This document shows positions 19,288-28,718 of a stretch of DNA of 64,000 bases, piece after piece. The stretch spans positions 21,005 to 85,004 of the forward strand of contig JAUHYE010000003.1 of NCBI GenBank assembly GCA_030426395.1, read 5' to 3'. The stretch is from Phycisphaerae bacterium (GTDB lineage: Bacteria > Planctomycetota > Phycisphaerae > Phycisphaerales > UBA1924). The notes beneath the pieces were generated by a model. The model worked only from the letters and a program-made list of their open reading frames with translations. It had not been told where the DNA came from and searched no databases. How positions within the stretch are numbered: position 1 is the stretch's first letter; each line of letters opens with the position of its first letter. A program made the translations under genes and the position numbers.

Positions 19288-19497
19288 TCAGTCCTTGCCG
19301 CGGCGGGGGCCGAACTGCTCGCGGACGCGCTTGTTGACGGCCTTGCGGGCGGCGCGGCGGCGGCGCTCGCTGGGCTTCTCGAAGAACTCGCGACGCTTGA
19401 TGTCCTTCGTGAGCCCTTCCTTCTCGCAGAGCTTCTTGAAGCGCTTCATCATCTGTTCGACGGATTCCCCGCCGCGAGACTTGATGCGGATCGCCAT
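19288..19497 (-). CDS. rpsU: 30S ribosomal protein S21
   Basis: MAIRIKSRGGESVEQMMKRFKKLCEKEGLTKDIKRREFFEKPSERRRRAARKA. Confidence 0.93.
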   Translation of the reverse strand: MAIRIKSRGGESVEQMMKRFKKLCEKEGLTKDIKRREFFEKPSERRRRAARKAVNKRVREQFGPRRGKD

Positions 19498-19610
19498 AGG
19501 AACGTGAACCTCCATCCCAGGTCCGCGGCCCATTCCACCAGGCCGCCAAGATCGGGAACCCGAAGGGTTGGTCCCGGGTCGGGGCAAGTCAAGCCGGCGT
19601 AGCCTGAGCC

Positions 19611-20258
19611 ATGCTGGTCGACATCTCTCCGCCGCTCTCACCCGCAACGGCCGTGTTCCCTGGCGATACGCCTTTGTCCCGGAACGTCCTCATGGACACC
19701 GCCCGGGGCGACCACCTGACGCTCAGTACCCTTACAAATACCGTGCATATTGGGTCGCACGCCGACGCCGAGAGCCATTACAAGCCCGGTGGGCGGCCCA
19801 TCGATCAGCACCCGATCGAGTTGTATGTGGGCCCCTGCGTGGTCGCGCCGGTGCGGGCCGAGCGGGGCAAGCGGTTCGGCATCGACGCCATTGACGAGAA
19901 GTGGCTCGACGCCGTGGAGGGCCTGACCACCCACGGCCAGCCCGGTAGGCTGCTGCTGGCGACGGGCACCGGGGGAAGCCCCGAGGTGTTCCCCAGTGAC
20001 CTGGCCGCCCCGGAGCCGGCGTGCATCGAGGCTTTGGTTGGCCGGGGCGTGCGGCTGCTTGGAGTGGATACCCCCAGCGTGGACCTGGCCGACGCCAAGG
20101 ACCTGATCGGCCACGCGGCGTGTGCCCGGGGTGGGGTGTCGATCATCGAGGGGCTGGTGCTCGATGGCGTGGAGCCGGGCATCTGGGAGCTGATCGCGCT
20201 GCCGCTGAAGCTGGTGGGGTTCGATGCGAGCCCCGTGCGTGCGGTGTTGCGGCGATAA
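19611..20258 (+). CDS. Cyclase family protein (kynurenine formamidase-like)
   Basis: MLVDISPPLSPATAVFPGDTP...HIGSHADAESHY (metal-binding HxGxHxD-type)...LLGVDTPSVD. Confidence 0.88.
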   Translation: MLVDISPPLSPATAVFPGDTPLSRNVLMDTARGDHLTLSTLTNTVHIGSHADAESHYKPGGRPIDQHPIELYVGPCVVAPVRAERGKRFGIDAIDEKWLDAVEGLTTHGQPGRLLLATGTGGSPEVFPSDLAAPEPACIEALVGRGVRLLGVDTPSVDLADAKDLIGHAACARGGVSIIEGLVLDGVEPGIWELIALPLKLVGFDASPVRAVLRR

Positions 20259-20310
20259 TCACCGATACCACAACCCGACTCTGGTTTGCCAAGAGAAGAA
20301 GGAGCGAGGC

Positions 20311-22767
20311 ATGCCCCACCCTGAGCCCCCGGTTTTCGAAGCGCTCGAGCCACGCACGCTGCTGAGCGTCAGCTTCACGATCGACTACAGCTACGACGCC
20401 AACGGTTTCTTCGACGACGCCGGCCGGCGCGAGGTGATCGAGGCGGCCGCCGATTATCTGGGCTCGTTGCTGAACGACTCGCTCAACGCGATCATCCCCA
20501 GCGGCGGCAACGAGTGGCGCATCCAGTTCACCAATCCCGCGACGGGCACGACGCAGCAGGTCGAGAACCCGACCATCGACGAGGACGAGCTTCTGATCTT
20601 CGTGGGCGGCCGCGATATCGACGGCGACACGCTGGGCCTGGGCGGCGCGGGCGGCTGGCAGGCACAGGGCGGCAGCTCATTCCTGCTGAATGTCGAGGGC
20701 CGCGGGCAGAGCGGCGCCACCGGGCCCGAGGCGGGGCAGAACGATACCAGCCTGTGGGGCGGCAGCATCGCCTTCGACATCGACACTAACTGGCACTTCG
20801 GCACGACCACCAGTGGGCTCGCGGGCAACGAGCACGACTTCTACTCCGTCGCGCTGCACGAGCTGATGCACGTGCTGGGCTTCAGCGATGGCACGCCCGC
20901 CTTCGCCAACCTCATCTCGCCCAGTGGCGAGTTCATGGGCGCGGCGGCGACGGCGCTCAGCAGCGACACACAGCTCGACACGGGCGACCTGGCCCACTGG
21001 CGCGAGGGGCTGACAAGCGCAGGGCAAGAAACGGCGATGGACCCAACGTTCGCGCGAGGCACGCGCAAGCTGCTCACGCCGCTCGACCTTGCCGCGATGA
21101 TCGACATCGGCTGGGAGCTGGGCGAGATGCGCTGGCCCGGCCGCGGCGCTTCGATCGCACTGAACCCATTCTCGGGCGAGGGCATCGCCTCGGGCAGCGC
21201 GTCGCCGGGCAACCCGGGGCTGCACTGGGTCGACGTGTCGGACGCCGGCTTGCTCGACTTCCGTTTGACCGCCGACCAGCCGGTGACGCTACGGCTATGG
21301 GACTCGCAGGGCGTGTTCATAAACGAGGTCGCGAGCGCCAGCATGATCACCGGCGTGGGCATCGCCGCCACCGATCAGTTCTACGTGATCGAGGTCGTGA
21401 GCTCGTCGCCGGCAACGTACGACATGGCGATCACGGCGAGCGAATTCGATGAGTTTGCTTACTACCCCGAGGGCTTTGCGTCGCCCGACATCGACCAGAC
21501 GGTCTATGTCACCAACCCGACGGATACGGCGCAGGTGTTCACGCTCTCGCTGCGGTATGAACGCGATGGGTTGGGTCGCGAGGGCGACGCCGTGGCAGCC
21601 GATCGCGTGATCGAGCCGGGCGCGACGATCGCCATCGATATCGCCCGCGACGGGACGTACGCCACCGACGAGGCGACCGGACGGGAACTCCTGACCAGCG
21701 AGCCATACGCGCTGGTGCTGGCCGCCACAGCGCCGCTGGCCGCCGCGATCGAGCACGCGGACGTCTTCAACGGCCAGCGCATCACTACGGGCGAGGACTT
21801 CACGCGGCAGACCAACGCCACGTGGCACCTGCCGCGCGTCGAGAAGGTGTTCAATGTCTCGGACTTCCTGGTTTTCTACAACCCAAACCAGCACGACGCG
21901 CGGGTGACCATCACGTTTGTCGCGATGAGCGCGCAATTCACGCTGACGCAAACGGTGCGGGCCGAGGCGCGGGGTGGGCTGAACGTCCAGGCCATCGGCA
22001 ACCTGGCCGATGGCAACTTCGGCGTCATCATCACCAGCCAGGCGCTCAACGCCGGCAACCAGCCCGACCACGACGGCATCGTCGCGGCCCTGTCCCACTA
22101 CGACGGCGTCGACGGCGTGGGCTGGACGGCCCTCGGCACGCCGGGCGCCCTGCCAGCGTCCAACACCGTGCCTCTCGCGGACATCTCGGGCTCGACGACC
22201 GAGTTACTGATCTTCAACCCCGGATCCTCGACCGCACGGCTGCGGCTCATCCGCACGACGTCGACCGGAGACGAGATGCTGGCCGAGCGGTTCGTGCCCG
22301 TGGGCTCGACGACCGCGCTCTCGGTACCCAACGCGTTGGGTTACCGCTACGAGTTCACCACCGGCACGGGCGCGATTCAGTTCGTGCAACGCACCGATGC
22401 GGAGACCTTCAGCGGCCGCGGACCCGGGGCGGCGGCGTTCAACATCGCGTTCTCGGCGGTGCCCTTTGACGCGAGCTCGGCCGACTCGGTGCTGCGGCTG
22501 GGTGTGTACAACGTTGAGCTGGCAAGTATGGCCAGCATCACCATCCGCTTCCTGTTCGAGACCGGGCCGGAGCTCAGTCAATTCGTGCAGGTAGGCGGGC
22601 AGGACTTCCGCTCGGTCGACCTCGGCGCCTTCCAGGCGGTGCGCGACCGCTCGGGCGATCGCCTGCTCGGGGTCGTCCTCGAGTCGAGCCAGCGCATCTC
22701 GGCGTTGCTTGCGGTGAGCGATGTTGATCTGGGGTGGGCGAGTGGGGGGGTGTTGTTGCCTGCTTGA
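20311..22767 (+). CDS. LEPR-XLL domain exported zinc metalloprotease (metzincin-like)
   Basis: N-terminal FEALEPRTLLS; zinc motif SVALHELMHVLGFSDG; LTPLDLAAMIDIGWEL typical of matrixin-like proteases. Confidence 0.85.
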   Translation: MPHPEPPVFEALEPRTLLSVSFTIDYSYDANGFFDDAGRREVIEAAADYLGSLLNDSLNAIIPSGGNEWRIQFTNPATGTTQQVENPTIDEDELLIFVGGRDIDGDTLGLGGAGGWQAQGGSSFLLNVEGRGQSGATGPEAGQNDTSLWGGSIAFDIDTNWHFGTTTSGLAGNEHDFYSVALHELMHVLGFSDGTPAFANLISPSGEFMGAAATALSSDTQLDTGDLAHWREGLTSAGQETAMDPTFARGTRKLLTPLDLAAMIDIGWELGEMRWPGRGASIALNPFSGEGIASGSASPGNPGLHWVDVSDAGLLDFRLTADQPVTLRLWDSQGVFINEVASASMITGVGIAATDQFYVIEVVSSSPATYDMAITASEFDEFAYYPEGFASPDIDQTVYVTNPTDTAQVFTLSLRYERDGLGREGDAVAADRVIEPGATIAIDIARDGTYATDEATGRELLTSEPYALVLAATAPLAAAIEHADVFNGQRITTGEDFTRQTNATWHLPRVEKVFNVSDFLVFYNPNQHDARVTITFVAMSAQFTLTQTVRAEARGGLNVQAIGNLADGNFGVIITSQALNAGNQPDHDGIVAALSHYDGVDGVGWTALGTPGALPASNTVPLADISGSTTELLIFNPGSSTARLRLIRTTSTGDEMLAERFVPVGSTTALSVPNALGYRYEFTTGTGAIQFVQRTDAETFSGRGPGAAAFNIAFSAVPFDASSADSVLRLGVYNVELASMASITIRFLFETGPELSQFVQVGGQDFRSVDLGAFQAVRDRSGDRLLGVVLESSQRISALLAVSDVDLGWASGGVLLPA

Positions 22768-24384
22768 TTACGCTTCCGGCCGCATGAACGGGAACGGGAT
22801 TACCTCCCGCAAGCTCGCCCCACCGGTCAACAACATCGCCAGGCGATCGATGCCAAGCCCGATACCACCCGCCGGCGGCATGCCCACGCGCAGGGCGCGG
22901 AGGAAGTCCTCGTCGAGCGTGCGGAAGGTGTCGTCGTCGGCCTTGGCGCCCTCGAGCTGCTGGCGGAACTTGGCTTCCTGGATATGCGGATCGTTCAACT
23001 CGGTGTAGGCCGGGCCGATCTCCATGCCGGCGATGAACAGATCCCACCGGCCGGCAAGCTCGGGGCGGTCGTCGAGCTGGCGCGTCAGCGGACTGGTCGC
23101 GCTGGGGTAGTGCAGCACGAAGGTCGGGCGCGTCGTGTCGATAAGCTCCTCGGCCTTGTCCTCGAACAAACGATCGACCAAGAGCCAGTGGTCGGTGGTC
23201 TTCGCGTCGTCGTAGCCGGCGTCGACGGCAGCGGTGCGCACGGCGGCTTCATCGAACATCGAGCAACCCACGGCCTTCTCGAACAGATCGCCGTACTCGA
23301 CCTGCACGAACGGGTCGGCGTAGTTGATCTCCATGCCTTCCCATGGCATGGCCCTTGTCGTCGCGTCTGGGTAGAGACCCTTGTACGCCGGGTCGGCACA
23401 CACCATCTCGGCCAGGCGGCGCACCATGCTCTCGGCCAACTCGAGCATCGTGTGCGCGTCGCCGAAGGCCTGGTAGGCCTCCATCGACGTGAACTCGGGG
23501 TTGTGCCGGCGGCTGAGGCCCTCGTTCCTGAAGTTGCGGCTCATCTCGAACACGCGCGGCATGCCGGCGACGAGCAGCCTCTTGAGGTATAACTCGGGCG
23601 CGATGCGCAGCGAGAGGTCCATATCGAGCGCGTTGAGGTGCGTTACGAAGGGCTTGGCCGCCGCGCCACCGGCCTGGGCTTGCAGCACGGGCGTCTCGAC
23701 TTCGGCGAAGCCGCGCTCTTCCATGAACGCGCGCACGTCGCGCACGATCTTGCCGCGCAGCACGAGCCGCGCCATGGCCTCGGGGTTGCTCCACAGGTCG
23801 ACGTAGCGCCGGCGGAAGCGGGCCTCGGGGTCGCTCAGGCCGGCGTGCTTCTCGGGCGGGGGCTCGATGGACTTCGAGCCCGTCTTGAGGTCGCTGGCCC
23901 AGATGGTGAGCTCGCCCGCGCGAGTCTTCATGAGCGGGCCCTCGGCCACCACGATGTCCGCCAGGTCGGTGTGCTTGGCCAGGTTGAAGCCCGCCTCTGA
24001 ACAATCGCGCTTGCTGACGGCGACCTGCACGTCGCCGCTGGCGTCGCGCAGGTTGACCCACACGAGCTTGCCGTTGTCACGGTGTAGCACGACGCGGCCC
24101 GCCACGCGCACGCGCGTGCGATTGTCCTGGGCGGGTGGCACGTCGGCGTTCGGATCTTCCTTCAGCTTCGCCTTGCGATCGGCCTCGGCCTGCTGGTGGG
24201 CCGCGTCGGCCTCGGCGTCGTACAACTCGTGCGTCTGGGCCAGCGTCACCAGCCCGTCCTCGCGCACGCCGTAGGGCTTCATACCCAGTTCGGCCACCGC
24301 ATCGCGGTTGGCCAGGCGCTGGCGCACGAACTCGTTGTCGGCGTTGGGGTGGGCGGGTGACTGATCGGTCGCGGTGTCGTTCAT
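22768..24384 (-). CDS. lysS: Lysyl-tRNA synthetase, class II
   Basis: VAGRVVLHRDNGKLVWVNLRDASGDVQV, RRRYVDLWSNPEA, RIAPELYLKRLLVAGMPRVFEMSRNFRNEG, GGIGLGIDRLAMLLTG. Confidence 0.95.
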   Translation of the reverse strand: MNDTATDQSPAHPNADNEFVRQRLANRDAVAELGMKPYGVREDGLVTLAQTHELYDAEADAAHQQAEADRKAKLKEDPNADVPPAQDNRTRVRVAGRVVLHRDNGKLVWVNLRDASGDVQVAVSKRDCSEAGFNLAKHTDLADIVVAEGPLMKTRAGELTIWASDLKTGSKSIEPPPEKHAGLSDPEARFRRRYVDLWSNPEAMARLVLRGKIVRDVRAFMEERGFAEVETPVLQAQAGGAAAKPFVTHLNALDMDLSLRIAPELYLKRLLVAGMPRVFEMSRNFRNEGLSRRHNPEFTSMEAYQAFGDAHTMLELAESMVRRLAEMVCADPAYKGLYPDATTRAMPWEGMEINYADPFVQVEYGDLFEKAVGCSMFDEAAVRTAAVDAGYDDAKTTDHWLLVDRLFEDKAEELIDTTRPTFVLHYPSATSPLTRQLDDRPELAGRWDLFIAGMEIGPAYTELNDPHIQEAKFRQQLEGAKADDDTFRTLDEDFLRALRVGMPPAGGIGLGIDRLAMLLTGGASLREVIPFPFMRPEA

Positions 24385-24409
24385 GGACCGCGATTGTAGG
24401 GTTTGCCGT

Positions 24410-25246
24410 TCAGCCCGGGTCCGCCTCTTCGCCCTGCACGGCCATAGCGGCCGGGCTCTGGGCCCGGATGCGGCGCAGGTCCTTGTCGCCGCCCTCGTCC
24501 GACGCCTCTGTGGTGGTCATGCACCACAGTTCGAGCCGGGCGCCCACCGGCCTCAATGCGATCATCCGCACGCGGCGTCCGTCGCCCAGCGCCTGCGAGG
24601 CGTCCTCGATGAGCGGGGCTTTGCCCTCCAGGGCCAGGAAGATTGCCTCCAGCTCGGGCAGGGTGAGCAAGGCCGCGGGGATGTATTCCTCGCGGTTTCG
24701 GCGGAGGTAGTCGAGCAGCACACCGGCGGGCAGCGTGAGGCGGCCGACGCTCACGGTTCTGGCGGGCATCCACAGCGCACCGGTTTCGGGGTCGATGATG
24801 GGCTCGACCACGGCCGACACATACCGCACGCCGTCGGGCATGCGCACGCGCAGGCCGATGGCGATGGAGCCGTCCATGAACTCGACCTGGACCTGCTCGA
24901 GCTCCTTGGGCCAGCCGACGAGCTCCCACTCGGAGGCCACCCAGTCGCGCATGGTGGTGTTGAGCCAGGCGTTGGAGTCCTGGGCGCTGATCCAGACGTG
25001 CCAGCGTTCCTGCCCCGCCTCGCGCCGCTGGTACAGGGCGTTCCACAGGCCGTTCTCGATGGCGATGGCCGTCTGCTCGGTGCGGGGGTCTTCGACCGCG
25101 ACCGAGCGCCACCACGCGGGGGCCTGCTCGACCAGCGAGTAGGCAACGACCACCGCGAGCGTGAGCACCGCCACGAGGGAGAGGGCCCCGATGACCAGCC
25201 ATCGGCGCAGACCGCTGATCTTCGAGCTCCTGGGCCGATCGGACAT
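24410..25246 (-). CDS. Hypothetical single-TM protein
   Basis: One N-terminal TM helix (WLVIGALSLVAVLTLAVVVAYSLV) followed by an extracytoplasmic region. Confidence 0.65.
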   Translation of the reverse strand: MSDRPRSSKISGLRRWLVIGALSLVAVLTLAVVVAYSLVEQAPAWWRSVAVEDPRTEQTAIAIENGLWNALYQRREAGQERWHVWISAQDSNAWLNTTMRDWVASEWELVGWPKELEQVQVEFMDGSIAIGLRVRMPDGVRYVSAVVEPIIDPETGALWMPARTVSVGRLTLPAGVLLDYLRRNREEYIPAALLTLPELEAIFLALEGKAPLIEDASQALGDGRRVRMIALRPVGARLELWCMTTTEASDEGGDKDLRRIRAQSPAAMAVQGEEADPG

Positions 25247-25356
25247 CGTTGGTGAATGTTGGGTCGCGCCGGGGCTTCAATCAAGCGGTAAGCCCCAGCT
25301 TACTGCGGCGCATCGCTCTAAGACGCGCCAGGGGAGTGAGATTCCCTTAGCCCAGG

Positions 25357-25923
25357 TCAACCCTCGCCGTTCGCGGGGTCGTGGTCGGCCCGCAGGCGGG
25401 CCAGCAGCGGGTCGTCGCGTTTGGCCCACATGGCCTCGATGACCGCCTCGGGCACCATGCTCCGCAGCACGTCGGGGTCCTTGCCCATCGCGGCGATCTG
25501 CTTGATGAGGCTGCTGCTGATGTACGCGAAGCTCTCGCCGGCCACCATGAAGGCCGTCTCAAGGCCCGCAAGCTGCCGGTTGGTCACGGCCTGCTGGACC
25601 TCATATTGCAGGTCCGAGAGGTTCCGAACGCCCCGCAGCAAGGCCGCCGCCCCGCGCGAGACGGCGAAGTCGACCGTCAGCCCCGTGAACACCTCGACCC
25701 TGACCGGGGCGTGCTGGGGCTCGTCGGCACACAGCTCGGCCACCAGGTTCCGCGCCATGGCGGCCCGCTCCTCAGCGGTGAAGAGCTGAGGCTTGCTGGG
25801 GTTGTTCCCAATGGCCACAATCAGCTCGTCGAACAGCGTCCGGCCGCGGCGGATGACGTCCAGGTGCCCGAAGGTTATCGGATCGAACGAGCCCGGGTAG
25901 ATCGCGACGTGGGGGCCTGGCAT
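25357..25923 (-). CDS. coaD: Phosphopantetheine adenylyltransferase
   Basis: HVAIYPGSFDPITFGHLDVIRRGRTLFDELIVAIGNNPSKPQLFTAEER, YISSSLIKQIAAMG. Confidence 0.95.
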   Translation of the reverse strand: MPGPHVAIYPGSFDPITFGHLDVIRRGRTLFDELIVAIGNNPSKPQLFTAEERAAMARNLVAELCADEPQHAPVRVEVFTGLTVDFAVSRGAAALLRGVRNLSDLQYEVQQAVTNRQLAGLETAFMVAGESFAYISSSLIKQIAAMGKDPDVLRSMVPEAVIEAMWAKRDDPLLARLRADHDPANGEG

Positions 25924-25989
25924 CGGCCATCGTACCAGAACCGCCCGCCGCCGGCATCACCTGGATGGGTCATGCGGCCCTGGGGCGGC

Positions 25990-26184
25990 TCGGTTTGGTC
26001 AATCACCGCCGGCAACGCTTGGCAACCGGCGGCGTGCAATGGACATTTGTCGTGTTCGGCCATCGGCCTTTGGCCGTGCCCAGCCGAAGCACGGGCCCGT
26101 GTGGGCCCACGTCTGGGCAGCAGTGGCCGCATCCCCCTGCACCGGCCCCGCGTCGTGTTCCTCACGGCGCGGGGCTGTTTTTTT
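25990..26184 (+). ncRNA. Candidate structured RNA (sRNA or leader) ending in an intrinsic terminator; 5' boundary unknown
   Basis: Successive stems CCGCCGG/CCGGCGG, CGGCCA/TGGCCG and GGGCCC/GGGCCC, then a terminator; no plausible plus-strand ORF precedes it. Confidence 0.4.
26145..26184 (+). terminator. Strong intrinsic terminator
   Basis: GCCCCGCG-T-CGTG-TTCCT-CACG-G-CGCGGGGC then TG and TTTTTTT. Confidence 0.85.
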
Positions 26185-26234
26185 GTTGCCTACTTTTGTG
26201 TTCTGGCACTTCGCTGGTACAGGAGGGGCACTCA

Positions 26235-26657
26235 ATGGGTGCATGGGGTGTTCAACCGCTGGAAGACGACACCGGAGCCGATTTCGGCTACGACATTGAG
26301 AAGAGTAAAGACCTCTCGCCAATGACCGAACTCTTTGACCGTGTCGAAAGGATCGATCGTGAGGAAGACACGATCTATTCATGGGATGCGGACATGGTAC
26401 TCGCAGCGTGCGATATCCTCGCGCGGATTCGAGGGAAGCCAGGGTATCACAACTCCTATACCGAAGAACTGGATACTTGGGTTGCAAAGCACCAGCCCGC
26501 ACTGCCACAGGAGCTACTTGATCGCGCGATTCGACTCTTCGATCGTGTAGTAAGAGACGGATCTGAAACTCGAAAACTATGGCAAGGCACCGAGAGCGAA
26601 CAAGACTGGTTGGATGCCATGTTAGACCTTCGCAAACGGCTGACTACATCCACGTAA
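26235..26657 (+). CDS. DUF4259-like protein
   Basis: MGAWGVQPLEDDTGADFGYDIEK N-terminus; preceded by AGGAGGGG RBS; GC near 50%. Confidence 0.7.
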   Translation: MGAWGVQPLEDDTGADFGYDIEKSKDLSPMTELFDRVERIDREEDTIYSWDADMVLAACDILARIRGKPGYHNSYTEELDTWVAKHQPALPQELLDRAIRLFDRVVRDGSETRKLWQGTESEQDWLDAMLDLRKRLTTST

Positions 26658-27795
26658 ACGGCGTCCGATCCCGCGTCGACACCACGCACTCGACCTTGGG
26701 CAGCAGGTCGACAAGGCGGTCGCGCAGGCGCGGGAGGTAGCCGCGCTCGGTGTTGGTGTGGCCGGCCAGCAACACGCCGCAGTCCTTGCGGAGCAGCTCG
26801 AGGGCCTCGTGGTGGGTCATCTCGCCGGTGACGAAGAGCTCGCAGCCCGAGGCCAGGGCCGCGGCCCGCAGCGACGCGCCCGCGCCGGGGATGACGCCCA
26901 CCGTGCGCACGGGCTTGTTCACGTCGCCGTCCACCGCCGCCACCTTGACGGCCGGGATGCCCAGGAAGGTCTTCAGCCGGTCGGCGATCTCGGCTGGCGC
27001 AGCGGGGCGGTCGAGCACCAGGCGACGCCCCGCGCCGGCGTGGCGCACGGGCTCGGGTAACAGCTCGTAGAGGTCGACGGCCGGCTCTTCATACGGGTGG
27101 AACTGCCGCAGCGTCTCCATCGCGATCGGCAGGGCGGCCTTCGAGCAGACCATCTCGAGGCGCAGCTCTTCGACGCGTTCGAGCTGGCCGATCTCGCCGA
27201 CGGCGGGGTTGGCCTCGTCGTTCGCAAAGAAGGTGCCCGTGCCCTTGCCTCCAAAGGAACACGCGGTGTAGGCCCCGATGATGCCCGCGCCGGCGCTGGC
27301 CAGGGCGTTACGCACCTGGTCGGCGTCCTTGTGGGGCACGAAGGTCACGATCTTGATCTCTCGGCTGCCCGGCTGCTCGAGGTGGGGGGTCAGAGCCCGC
27401 ACGTCCCCCGCGATGGCGCCCTCGGTCTTCGAGCCGCTGATGGCCTCGCACAGCCAGTCTGTCATGCCGCCTGGGGCCGCGTCGAGGCTGCTGTGGGGGC
27501 TCACCACCGCCATTCCGGCAGAGACGGCCTCAAGGAGCATCTTGCCCATGGCCGTCTCGTCGGTCAGGCTCTTGATGGGGTGGAAGATGGGCGGGTGGTA
27601 GGCCAGGATGGCCGATGCGCCGGCTGCCTTGGCCTCCTCGAGCACGCCGGGGGCCAGGTCGATGGTCAACAGCACGGGCCCGGTGAGGGCCTGCGAACGC
27701 GAGCCGATGATGAGGCCGACGTTGTCCCATTTGCCCGCGTAGCTGAGGGGCGCGAAGGACTCCAGAGCGTTGAGCAGGTCGCCGACGTGTGCCAT
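26644..27795 (-). CDS. Nif3-like dinuclear metal center protein
   Basis: VGDLLNALESFAPLSYAGKWDNVGLIIGS, ILAYHPPIFHPIKSL, VSPHSSLDAAPGGMTDWL, ELFVTGEMTHHEALELL. Confidence 0.93.
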   Translation of the reverse strand: MAHVGDLLNALESFAPLSYAGKWDNVGLIIGSRSQALTGPVLLTIDLAPGVLEEAKAAGASAILAYHPPIFHPIKSLTDETAMGKMLLEAVSAGMAVVSPHSSLDAAPGGMTDWLCEAISGSKTEGAIAGDVRALTPHLEQPGSREIKIVTFVPHKDADQVRNALASAGAGIIGAYTACSFGGKGTGTFFANDEANPAVGEIGQLERVEELRLEMVCSKAALPIAMETLRQFHPYEEPAVDLYELLPEPVRHAGAGRRLVLDRPAAPAEIADRLKTFLGIPAVKVAAVDGDVNKPVRTVGVIPGAGASLRAAALASGCELFVTGEMTHHEALELLRKDCGVLLAGHTNTERGYLPRLRDRLVDLLPKVECVVSTRDRTPFTWM

Positions 27796-27842
27796 GGGCG
27801 ATGGTACGGACGTGGGGGGGCAAATGGTCGATAGGCTTGGCG

Positions 27843-28718
27843 ATGAGCCGGCTGAGCCTGAGAGCCTTCGCGAAGCTGAACCTGGCCTTGGCCGTCGCGC
27901 CGCCGGAGCGCGATGGGCCGCGCAGGGGCTGGCACCGGATCTGTTCCTGGATGCACGCCATCGACCTGCACGACGACGTGACGGTCGAGGTCGATCGTTC
28001 GCTGACGGGGCCGACGCTGGACACCCGGTGGGCCGACGACGCACCGGTGCACGCGGGCGAGGCATTGGCGTGGCCGGTGGAGAAGGACCTGGCCTACCGG
28101 GCGGCATTGCTGCTAGGCGAAAAGGCCCCGCTGCGGATCACGGTCCGCAAACGCATCCCCGACGGCGGCGGCTTGGGCGGCGGCAGCAGCGATGCGGCGG
28201 CCGTGCTCAGGGCGGGGGATGCGCTGCTGGGGCTCAACCTCGGCCCCGCGAAGCTCCGCGAGCTCGCCATGACGCTGGGCAGCGACATCGCGTTCTTCAT
28301 CGGCGACACCGACCCGAGCCTCGACGCCCCGCCCAGGCCGGCGATCGTGAGCGGGTTTGGGGAATCGATCGAGCGGTTGGCGGCACCGGCGGAGGCGATC
28401 GATGCCACGCTGGCGTTCCCAACTTTCGGCTGCGCGACCGGAGAGGTGTATCACGCCTTCGATGGCGCGGACCCCGGGCCTTTGCGCGAGGCCGAGGTGC
28501 GGTCGCTGGCGATGCAGTCGCCGCGGGTGGCGGGTTTGTTCAATGACCTGGCGGCGGCGGCAGAGGCGGTGCGGCCGGAACTGAAGACGCTGCGGAGCGA
28601 ACTTATCCACGGCTGGGAGGCCCCGGTCCACGTCACCGGCAGCGGCTCGACGCTGTTCGCCATCGGCACGCACGCACCATCCAAGGCCGTCAAGACCTTG
28701 AACGTCCACCTGATCTAA
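27843..28718 (+). CDS. ispE: 4-diphosphocytidyl-2-C-methyl-D-erythritol kinase
   Basis: AFAKLNLALAV, RIPDGGGLGGGSSDAAAVLRA (GHMP kinase motif), VTGSGSTLFAIG. Confidence 0.92.
   Translation: MSRLSLRAFAKLNLALAVAPPERDGPRRGWHRICSWMHAIDLHDDVTVEVDRSLTGPTLDTRWADDAPVHAGEALAWPVEKDLAYRAALLLGEKAPLRITVRKRIPDGGGLGGGSSDAAAVLRAGDALLGLNLGPAKLRELAMTLGSDIAFFIGDTDPSLDAPPRPAIVSGFGESIERLAAPAEAIDATLAFPTFGCATGEVYHAFDGADPGPLREAEVRSLAMQSPRVAGLFNDLAAAAEAVRPELKTLRSELIHGWEAPVHVTGSGSTLFAIGTHAPSKAVKTLNVHLI

Noticed and set aside
28598-28612. DnaA-box-like TTATCCACG inside ispE
   Set aside because: Single near-match inside a coding region with no neighbouring boxes; likely chance.
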